Origin: Hygrocybe punicea
Taxonomy: Eukaryota; Basidiomycota; Agaricomycetes; Agaricales; Hygrophoraceae
Length of the DNA stretch: 64,000 nt
Assembly (NCBI GenBank): GCA_963556145.1
Contig: OY744468.1
Span: forward strand, 4,960,001-5,024,000
Direction: 5' to 3'
The stretch's first letter is position 1. The number at the start of each line of letters is the position of its first letter. The translations under genes and the position numbers were made by a program. This document shows, in pieces, positions 54,101-63,721 of the stretch. Below the pieces are notes generated by a model. It was not told where the DNA came from. It searched no databases and saw only the letters and a list, made by a program, of their open reading frames with translations.

Positions 54101-56005
54101 TGTTGCTTTTTCTCATCTTGCCCTTCGATGTTTCGCCTGGCAGGACCATCCCTGCCGTTTCGGGTTTCTCCTGCAAGGATCTCCGCGATTTGGGATGGCA
54201 GAGGCCATGCTCGGCCATCGTAGCGTGTTTGGTGGTTGTTGGAAGTGTGGTACGGTGTGGGGGCGAGACGCTCGCGTTGGGGGTTTGGTTTTGGGTCAGG
54301 GTAGACGGGGATGGTGGGTCGAGACGGTGTAGATGTGGGACGTTCGCGTTGGGGGTTTGCTTTTGGGTCAGGGTAGACGAGGATTGCGGCGGCTTCGTCG
54401 GCCCAGTCGAATCGCGTAGGGGCAGGTGTGGGTGGTGGTGTACTCACGAAGGTGGGGGTGGACATGCGAATCGAGCCCTTCGCGGTCCTCCGTTGGCCTG
54501 TCCCGTCGTCGTGGCGCGTATCTTGGCGCGTATCCTTGTTCATCGCCGGGAGTTCCTCGCTTATCTCGGCTGCCCTCGTCATCTCTGTCTCCTCGTTCTT
54601 CATGTATGTGTCGGCTCGCGTTTCGACGTCATCTGGCCGTGGGGCTCACGCTTGCGACTTCCTGGGGACGACGTCGTGACTCTGGGCCGGCGTGGGCATG
54701 GAACTTTTACGTTGGGGTTTTGGTTTTGGGTCAGGGTAGGTGGGGATGGTGGATCGAGATGGTGAAGGTACGAGACGTTCGCGTTGTAAGGGTTTTGGGG
54801 CCGGATTCGCGGTGCTGGGAGTGGGTACGCCGGTGGAAGCTGAACACTCACGTTCATGCGAGTTTTTCGGGTCGAGGTGGGTTACGGCTGCAGGTTGGGA
54901 TGGCACGGGCGCGGGACAGGGTTTTGGGGTCAGTTTTGTATTGGGGTTGGGTCTATACACTGGGCGTTCGCGTTCGCGGCCGTTTTTGGCGTTGGGGTTG
55001 GGGGTGGCGAGAGCCGTGGGCGTTGGGCATTCACGTCCGTGCTCGGGTTGGAGGTGGTTGGCGTTGTGGGACAGCGATGGTGGTGAGTTTCGGGGCTGGT
55101 ACGTCATTCTTGGCTCGACGCGGTTGGAACTAGCGAGGTGGGGCGACGGGGCGGGCACTGGGGCAGTGAGCGTCGTGGTTGCTCTCATTGGGGTCCACAT
55201 CGCTGTGGGCTGCATGTGGTTGGCATGGGCCGTTGGCTGTGTGGTTTGTGGCTCATTTTTTGTATTGGTTTTCCGCCGCGTTTTTTCCTTCTTTGCTCGT
55301 TCTTTTTGTTTCTTTTTAGTAGTCATTGGTGTGGTTCGAGAAAATGAAAACGTTTGATGTTTGGAAAATGGTTCGGTGCTCGGAAAATTGCTTGGTGTTC
55401 GGGAAACTGCTTGGTGTGCTGTGCTCTGTGCTCTGTGCTCGGTACACGTAGAATCCCTGGGGTCCTGAAAATTCACTGGAGATTGCAGGAAGTCGCTGAA
55501 AATTGCTGAAGACTGAGGCTGTGTTCAAATCCGCTCTCATCACCACGTTGGAGTGGTACGGAGGTACCGCTCCGAGGGCTAGCTGGAGAGTCTCGCTGAA
55601 GAGCTGGCGAGGAAGACTTGATTGGGAACTACTACCAAACAGGGAACTATCTACAACGAACCGTGGGATCCTCATCATGTGACTAGGCACTCGCTACCAC
55701 TCCACCGTCACCTCGCACCACTTCCTATGGCCCCACGATGCCAGTCGTGAGCTCTCACAAGCCATCCTTGCCGTCATCAATGCCCCATGCGTTGTTGGGT
55801 CATCCTTCCTTGTGCCCCCATGTATTCGACATCTCTGGCCACTCATGCCCTTGTTGGACCTCCCTGTCGCCTCACACTGCTTCTTATGGCCCCACAATGC
55901 CCCTTTGCGAGCTCTCATGGGCCATCCTTGCCATCATTGATGCTTCATGCATTGCCACATCATTCCTCATGCCCCCACATACTTGACATCCCCAGCCACT
56001 CATGT
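51182..56005 (+). mobile_element. Old copy of the 909 bp-LTR element, truncated
   Basis: Plus-strand copy of the element at 58286-63721. The 5' LTR at 51182-52044 (863 bp) begins TGTAGAGGGTCGACGTCC and ends CCCGCATCTACA, followed 2 nt later by a primer-binding site (TGGAGCCCACCACAAGGATA at 52047). The interior at 52045-53219 and 55705-56005 contains the same 140-166 bp repeat seen in the young copy. It is interrupted by another LTR element (53220-55704) and ends abruptly at the hAT-type element starting at 56006; its 3' half and 3' LTR are missing. Almost every CpG of the young copy is TpG or CpA here. Confidence 0.82.
53220..55704 (-). mobile_element. Short-LTR retrotransposon, 2485 bp, no recognisable pol
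   Basis: LTRs of 156 bp at 53220-53375 and 55549-55704 (TGGAGTGGTACGGRGGTACC ... CTACCACTCCA), nearly identical. Target duplication is CCGT (53216-53219, 55705-55708). The empty site is visible in a neighbouring repeat unit (CTCCCTGTCGCCTCAC at 55861). The primer-binding site at 55523-55545 reads TGGTGATGAGAGCGGATTTGAA on the minus strand. Minus-strand frames at 55476-54646, 54603-54043 and 53988-53479 are Pro/Thr/Arg-rich with repeated PDPKPNPQRER motifs; they might be exons of one disordered protein, but no Gag, protease or RT is seen. Confidence 0.87.
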
Positions 56006-57183
56006 TAGTGTTGCCGAAGTTCAGTTCGGTCTGGTTCCGAGCCTTTTTGGCGGAACCGCGAACTGAACTTCAGGTCCGGTTTGGCGCATGGCCAAACCTG
56101 GACCTGGACGGCATTGAACCGTCTCGCCGAGGTTGGCTCACCCCATGAGCTCCATTCTCCTCGCGAATGGCAGGCACGTATCAATTGATACGGCACTACA
56201 CTTCGCGAGGTAGTTGGGCTGCGGGGGAGCCATCCGGTGCTGCTGCTGCTGCTGCTGCTGCCGTCGCATTGCTGCTGTTGCTGCGGCCGTTGGCATTGTT
56301 GTTGCTGCTGCTGCTGCCGCTGCTGTTGCTGCTGTTGCTGCTGCTGCCATTGCTGTGGTGTTGCTGCTGTTGCCGCCATTGCCGCTGTTGCCGCTGTTGC
56401 TGCTGATACTGCTGCTGCCGTCACTGCTGCCGTCGTTGCTGCCGGCATTGCTGCTGCTGCTGCTGGCCATCGTGGTTGTCGTTGCCGTTGTTGTTGCTGC
56501 CGCTGGTGGTGGTGGTGGTGGTGGTGTTGCAGCTGTCATGCATCCATTGCTGCTGGCGCTGCTGCTTCTGTTGCTGCTGCCATTGCTGCCAGTGCTGCTG
56601 CTTCTATTGCTGCTGCTGCTTCTGCTTCTGCTGTTGCTGCTGCTGCTGGCTGTTGCCATCGTCGTTGCCTGGTTGCCATAGCCGTTTCCATTTCTGTTGC
56701 CACCGCTGGTGGTGGTGGTGGTGGTGGTGGTGGTGTTGCAGCTGTCGCACGTCCGTTGGCATTGGGTTGGTGTTGGCATCCATCTTGTGCCAAGATGGGT
56801 GTGGCCGCGACGTGGTCACGGTCGAGTTCCCTGTCACAAATGACATTAGTAAAGTTAAGAAAAGCTTGAAACTGACCTTCGCGTTGAGTGTTGATGTTGT
56901 GTTGCGTGAAAGCTACACAGTCACAGCCGGCCACATGATACCATTTAACACGAAATAGTAAGTAAAGAAATACGAAAAACAAATGAAATAAATACCGTAA
57001 AAATAGCTGCGTTCGCAGTTTGGACGCGGTTTGGAGCCATTCAGGAAATCTGGCGGGCCTTGAAACCCGGAACTGAACCCGTGGTCCGGTTCAGCACTTG
57101 GCTGAACTTAGACTGAACCTAGGGTTCAGTTCGGGGTTTGAACCGGGTTCGGCTAGGTTCGGAACCGAACTACGGCAACACTA
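56006..57183 (-). mobile_element. Non-autonomous hAT-type element, 1178 bp, second copy
   Basis: Same family and order as 33206-34522: TAGTGTTGCCGAAGTTCAGT end, dyad module (56158-56211), CTG-rich core (56238-56660), GGT run (56707-56735), intron-like segment near 56850-56880 on the minus strand, ACTACGGCAACACTA end. Flanking octamers are ACTCATGT (left) and ATATATTT (right): no target duplication. Confidence 0.88.
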
Positions 57184-58285
57184 ATATATTTACATAGATA
57201 CTCATTTAGATACTCAATTTTTCACATTTTTTTGTATGCAGTCATGTGAACTTAGATCATGTGACCTTAAACATACACGCGTGACACTTCAATTTCGACT
57301 CAATACTAACATTACTCAACAACCATGGTAAGTAATAGCTTGATTTTAGTGTTTCAAGGTCCAGTCCATAGGACCGGAAAAAAACCAGGACCCAACCGGA
57401 CTGAACCGAAAAAGACTGGACCACTGGTTGCAGTTGTGCCCGATGTGGGAGGCTGCCGGTTGCAGTTGCCCAATTTGGCCCACCCTTATGCAACTGAGTT
57501 GCAACTGGCCACAACCGGTTACAACCGGACTTTCCGGTTCACCTCGTAGATAGGGAAATTGTATATTTTTTGGGGCGTTGCTATCCTATGTAGATAATAA
57601 AACTAAGGGACAAATTATGTATAATAGAGGGCACAGCACTTTGCCCTGCCCTGCCCAATTCTTGTTGGTGCCAATGGTGCGTCTCGCCAATTCAATGTGA
57701 GGCCATGGCCCTTAACCCGCCGGTTTCCATGACTTGGGGTGCCACATACCTCGCGCGGGCCAGAGGTGCATCAATTGACATGGTTGTCACCCTCGCGAGG
57801 TAGATGGGGGGCCATCCTCATTGCCATCCTCGTTGGATGTGGGGCCGTTGTTGGTTGGGCTGTTGGTGTCCAATGGGGCTGGCCGTTGGGGAGACTGGTG
57901 GTGCTTGTCCAGTGGGGCCATCCCTGTTGGCCCTTTCTGCATCCTTCTTCAGGGTTGTGGGCTGCACCCTGTAACCTCGCAAATGCAACGCCAACGTCAA
58001 TTCACGTGGCCGTGCTTGTTTGTGAGGTTGGATGGGGGGTCACGAGTCTGCACCTGGCCCTTGGCCCACCATTGGCACATCTTGTTGCTTTGTGTTGACG
58101 TTGGCAAGGGTGAGGGCGAGGGCGAGGGTGAGGGTGAGGTTCGTGTCTGTGTCCATCCGTTGTCAGAGACGTTGTCATGTAGTTAGTAACACAGAATAAC
58201 GGAATAAAAACATAAAGAAATACCTAATGCAGTTGACAATGCTTTTGTTGTGGGTGACTCTCCATGCTATCTTTGTCATCATCGT
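57184..58285. mobile_element. Fused fragments of hAT-type elements with two dyad modules
   Basis: 57240-57330 matches the interior of the 31241 element (GAACTTAGATCATGTGA, then an ATGGTAAGT donor). 57345-57545 is rich in CCGGTT and GGTTGCAGTTG words. Two dyad modules lie at 57748-57801 and 57974-58028. A GAGGGCGAGGGTGAGG minisatellite is at about 58105-58138. The last part, 58240-58285, is foldback-arm sequence into which the next element inserted. Element ends not resolved. Confidence 0.5.
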
Positions 58286-59194
58286 TGTAGATGCGGGTTC
58301 TTGGTGGCTTCGGAACTATATAAAGAAATAATATAAAGATCCTAACCTGTGGGTGTCAGCGTAGAAGTGACTGGATAAATCAGTGTCGGTGGAATAGAAG
58401 TAAAAAGAAGGGAATGTTAGTAAAAGTAAAGCCGCCACGTAAAACTGGACTAATAACGACGAAGCCGGCGATGAACGGAGTGAAAACGGACAAATAATAA
58501 AGAACCCGACGATGCCGACGATGTCGGGTACGGCGGGTCGGGTCGGGTCGGGTCGGAAACGATGAACGAATATACGGAAACAACGATGAAGACGACGAAG
58601 AGGACTATAAAAAGCTAAGGGTCTACATGGACGAGCATTTGAAGGGATTAAAAGGCGATTCTGACTGAAGGGAAATGGGGACTAATGGTATGTTATTTTG
58701 TACGGTCGTCGGGGACCGTTTTTATAGTACATGAGTGTGTAGCTACTTTCGGACATGTCTACTTCGGCCGATAGAAACTACAAAGAAACACTGGAATGGG
58801 GAAGTGGAAAGGGGGGTTGCAAAGCAACGAAGACAGGAAATGGAGGGGAAAACGAATATGCAAGGAAAAGATCTAGAAAGTCCTACATATCTCCGAAAGG
58901 ACGATGGGATGCATAAATAAAGTAAATCCGAAGTCGGGGATTGAGTCCGAAGAGATCCATCTCCTGGAATTGGAACTCCGAGGCGTTTGAGGCTGCCGGA
59001 TTTGGTCTGAGAGCGGCTGTGACGAAGCGGCATACGTCGGGTTATGTCGGTCACGTCGGGTCACGTCACGTCACGTCACGTCGGGTTGCGTCGGGTTACG
59101 TCGGGTTCGAATGCAAGTCGAATGGCGGCATCGGGTTGGTCCGGATTCGTGATATATCGATGATACGGACTCAGAGGGACGTCGACCCTCTACA
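58286..59194 (-). repeat. 3' LTR of the young element, 909 bp
   Basis: Starts TGTAGATGCGGG, ends GACCCTCTACA. Contains CGGGTCGGGTCGGGTCGGG (about 58530-58555) and a CACGTCACGTCACGTCACG run (about 59060-59080). Confidence 0.92.
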
Positions 59195-61259
59195 TCTCCA
59201 GGGTACTTTAAATAAAGACCATCCCTGGTCTATACTATGTGGACTCGGGACTCGGATGCGTGAGATGAGGCCGACGTGGTGGTCATGGAATCGGGCTCGA
59301 CGGGACGAGGCGGGTTATGGATAATGCAAAGGGGGAGAGCGGATGGTGACTAGCGGAACTCGATGGACGGTCGGAGGCTGAGAGCGGCGAATGGGGAACG
59401 AAATGAGTGAAGCCGGTGTCGAGGAAAAAGGAAACACAGTACATAGAACTGGAGGAAATGGGAACTGAGCGGAAATGAAAGAAAAGATGGAAAGCTACAA
59501 AAACGGGACAAATGGGGAGTGGAAACGCAAAATAGATGAGAAAATAAATAAATGTCGGGTATCGGAAAGAGGGGACGCGATAGAAATCAAGTCGGGATAA
59601 AACTAAACGTGACATAGGATTGGGGGCGGGTGACGGAGACGAGTAAGGCAGGAGCGGAAACGAAATAAAACACAAGTGGATGATAAAGACGGTCTAGGCG
59701 GGTCGAGTTAGGGTCGGCGGCTTTGGTGGCTGTGTCAACGGGTGGCGGAAACGGTGGCGTAGGGGTAGACATGATATGACGACAGTGGTTGTTCAATACG
59801 ATATGACGAAAACGGAGGTTCGATAGACGACGACGGAGGTTCGATATACGATGGCGGAGGTTCGATACGATATGACGACAACGGAGGTTCGATGGACGAT
59901 GACGGAGGTTCAATGGACGACGGCGGAGGTTCGATACGATATGACGAAAACGGAGGTTCGATGGACGACGACGGAGGTTCGATATACGATGGCGGAGGTT
60001 CGATAGACGGTGGCGGAGGTTCGATATGTCAATACTAATATGGGGGCGATAATCAACGGCTGTGATATCAGCCTCATACTAGGCGGTTCAGCACCGGCTT
60101 GGACCCGTGGGGAAGCATTCTCCCCCATGGAACTGAAATATAAAGTCGGGTGGGTTGGGAATCGAAGCCGAGACAGGGAACGTTGTATCTGGGTCGAAAC
60201 GGTGGCGGAAATGGTGGGTCATGGAAAGCGGAGAGCGATGTCAATGAGTGGAATGCGGGTGCGTGAGCGGATGAGTCGGGTGCGTGGGGAATGGGTGAAG
60301 CGGTGCGTCGGGTTCGTAAGCGGGTGCGGCGGGTTCGTAAGCGGGTTCGTTGGGTGCGACGGATTCGTAAGCGGGTGTGTCGGGTACGTCGGGTGGATTA
60401 TGCGGGTGCCGGGTGTGTCGGGAACGAGTGTTTCTTTTTATCTTTCTTTTATCTCTGACATTTTTCTTTCTTTTTCATTTATTTAATCGATCTATGTATA
60501 TATTTCTTATGCCGATGGACGGTGAGGGGTTTTCGTAGGGTCGGGTTCGGTGGGTACGGGAGTGCGAATGTGGCGGGTACGGGTCGTGAAACCGGAACCG
60601 GAACCAGGTGTAGCGGGTAGGTTGAAAACGGGTTGTCGGGTGTGGCGGTATGGCATAGGGCGACGTAGGGCGACGGAGGCGGATGACGTGGGCGGATAAG
60701 AGGGAACGTGGGATTGCGTGACGTGGATCGTGGTTTCGTGAGGTCGTTCGAGGATGGCGAGAGGTCGAGGAGGCGGCAACGGGTGGTCGATGTCGGGGGA
60801 CGGAGGCGGATGACGTGGGCGGATGAGACGACGTGGACTGGGAGATAGATTGGGGGTGATACGGGTGGCGTTTCGTGTACTTTCGTGGCGGATATGCGTG
60901 GGGATTTGACAACGATGCGTCGGGTCGTGGAACGGGTTTGAGCGGCGTGTGGTCACGGTTTCGCGGGCGTAACCCAACGGGTCTTCGTTTGGGCTCGCGA
61001 GAGGGACGTCGTGGGATTGGTCGAGGACGTAGGTGGTCGAGGGGGAGTGGGCGAGGACGGGGACGGCTGGGAAGCGGGGGTCGAGAGTGGGAGTCGACGG
61101 GGTGACGTAGGTGACGTGGCCGCTTGCGTGGGACGACGAGGGACGGGGCGGACGTGTTTGGGGCAGTAGGGAGCCATGTCGAGGTGCGGAGGCGTGAACG
61201 TGGGTGTGGTAGTGGTCGTACGCGGTGGTCGTTGGTCCTGGATGAGAGAACGCGGTGGT

Positions 61260-62160
61260 AGGCCATTGGGTGACGTGGCATGGCGTTGGAGGCTCTAATA
61301 TAACGGGGACAGCTTGTACGGACTTGCGAGGGGCGATGTAGGATGCTGGGAACTGGTACGAGGCGGCGGTGGGTCCTACGAAGACGTGAGCGGCCGGGGA
61401 CGTCGAGTAGGCGAGGGCACGACGTGGCGACGCGTGGGGCGTCGATAATGGCGAGGACGGCCTGTACTGGCTTTACGAACGACGGTGTGGGGCTCTGGGA
61501 GGCTGTACGAAGCGGCGGATGGTCCAACGAGGACGTGAGCGGCCGGGGATGTCGAGTACGGGGGCACGAGGAAGTATGACGTGGCAACGCGTGAGGCATC
61601 GATGACGGCGAGGAGTGGCTCGTGAGTGCTCGCAACTGGTGTCGTGGGGCTGTAGGGAGTGGTACGAGGCGACGTGGAGGTCCGACGAGGGCGTGAGCGG
61701 CCGGAGATGTCGACTTCGCGGGGGCTTGAGGTTGGTTGACGTGGCACGCGTGTGGGGCATTGATGACGGCGAAGACGACTCGTGAGAGCTCGCGAGGGGT
61801 GTTGTGGGGACTTGGGAACTAGTACGAAGCGGAGGGTGGTCCAACGAGGACTTGAGCGGCCGGTGATGTCGAGTACAAGGAAGGATGACGTGGCAACGCG
61901 TGAGGGGTCGATGACGGCGAGGACGGCTCGTGAGGGCTTGCGAAGGGCGATGTGGGACTCTGGGAAGCGGTACGAGGTGACGGGGTGTCCATCGAGGGCG
62001 TGAGCGGCCGGAGATGTCGACTAGGCGGGGGCACGAGGAGGGATGACGTGGCGACGCGTTGGGGGCTCGATAATGGCGAGGACGGCTCGTGAGGGCTCGG
62101 GACTGGTGTCGTGGGGCTATAGCACGGTGTTGAGGGCTCGAACGCGGCGGGGCTGCTCGT
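61260..62160. repeat. Tandem array, about five units of 140-166 bp
   Basis: Each unit has GTGAGCGGCCGG-GATGTCGA, then TGACGTGGCAACGCGT, GATGACGGCGAGGACGGCTC and GGGCTCTGGGAAG. The GAGCGGCCGG word recurs near 61388, 61528, 61694, 61854 and 62001. Decayed units of the same repeat occur inverted at 53090-53215 and 55705-56005. Confidence 0.75.
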
Positions 62161-62812
62161 ACGGACTCGTGGAGGGCGGTGACGTGGTTTGCTGGTAACT
62201 TCGCGGGCTCAGACGACGGGGGCATGTCAAGGCTTGTTTCCGGTGACAAGTGCGAGTTCGTAGAAGTAAACGGCTGGGTGTGCACAGGCTAAACCCGTTG
62301 CACGGCGATCCGTCTGTTCCAAGTTGTGAGTGACGCGTGAGTGCCGTTGGGCGAGTCGATGTTTTGGGGCTTTCCGGTCGCGGTTTTTCGACGGGTATCG
62401 GTGGGGATTGGGATTCCGAGCGTGTTGGAGGTCTATAAACGATTGTGGACGGTGGATGTGACGAAGTTCGAGTCGAAAACGAGAGTGTTGGATCGTGGCT
62501 GTGCAAGTTTCCTAAAGCGGTAAACGGCCGTTGGGTCGGCCGCGCAAGAGCGGGTTCGAAGTTGTACGTGATACTAGACAATCGTAGTCGTTAAAGAAGA
62601 GAAAATATTATGAGAATCAAACCCAAATGATAGTGTGGCAGTTGGCGATTGGATTGTCGAGGCATCGGATGTCGGATGTAAAGAGGTCGGGTAACGGGAG
62701 TCGGATGTGTAGAGTGCTGCGGCAAGGGTTATTTCGAGATGACGAAAGGAAAGTGTAGGGTTATGGAATGAATGAATGATGACACTGAATTATCCTCGCG
62801 GTGGGCTCCAGA

Positions 62813-63721
62813 TGTAGATGCGGGTTCTTGGTGGCTTCGGAACTATATAAAGAAATAATATAAAGATCCTAACCTGTGGGTGTCAGCGTAGAAGTGACTG
62901 GATAAATCAGTGTCGGTGGAATAGAAGTAAAAAGAAGGGAATGTTAGTAAAAGTAAAGCCGCCACGTAAAACTGGACTAATAACGACGAAGCCGGCGATG
63001 AACGGAGTGAAAACGGACAAATAATAAAGAACCCGACGATGCCGACGATGTCGGGTACGGCGGGTCGGGTCGGGTCGGGTCGGAAACGATGAACGAATAT
63101 ACGGAAACAACGATGAAGACGACGAAGAGGACTATAAAAAGCTAAGGGTCTACATGGACGAGCATTTGAAGGGATTAAAAGGCGATTCTGACTGAAGGGA
63201 AATGGGGACTAATGGTATGTTATTTTGTACGGTCGTCGGGGACCGTTTTTATAGTACATGAGTGTGTAGCTACTTTCGGACATGTCTACTTCGGCCGATA
63301 GAAACTACAAAGAAACACTGGAATGGGGAAGTGGAAAGGGGGGTTGCAAAGCAACGAAGACAGGAAATGGAGGGGAAAACGAATATGCAAGGAAAAGATC
63401 TAGAAAGTCCTACATATCTCCGAAAGGACGATGGGATGCATAAATAAAGTAAATCCGAAGTCGGGGATTGAGTCCGAAGAGATCCATCTCCTGGAATTGG
63501 AACTCCGAGGCGTTTGAGGCTGCCGGATTTGGTCTGAGAGCGGCTGTGACGAAGCGGCATACGTCGGGTTATGTCGGTCACGTCGGGTCACGTCACGTCA
63601 CGTCACGTCGGGTTGCGTCGGGTTACGTCGGGTTCGAATGCAAGTCGAATGGCGGCATCGGGTTGGTCCGGATTCGTGATATATCGATGATACGGACTCA
63701 GAGGGACGTCGACCCTCTACA
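62813..63721 (-). repeat. 5' LTR of the young element, 909 bp
   Basis: Same length and wording as 58286-59194, next to the primer-binding site. Confidence 0.92.

Larger units (their letters stand above)
58286..63721 (-). mobile_element. Young large LTR derivative without coding genes, 5436 bp
   Basis: Identical-length 909 bp LTRs (58286-59194, 62813-63721) that look the same wherever I compared them. Target duplication TCGT (58282-58285, 63722-63725). The primer-binding site (TGGAGCCCACCGCGAGGATA, minus strand, ending at 62810) matches that of the Ty3 element, so it points leftward and is probably mobilised by a Ty3-type relative. The interior (59195-62812) is strongly CpG-rich and has no gag, protease, RT or integrase motif. 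The 386-codon minus-strand frame 61635-60475 is an Arg/Pro/Ser/His-rich translation of repeats. This is the LARD class. Confidence 0.9.

Noticed and set aside
60475..61635. 386-codon minus-strand frame as a possible Gag
   Set aside because: Arg/Pro/Ser/His-rich translation of CpG-rich tandem repeats; no zinc knuckle, capsid motif or counterpart in the old copy.
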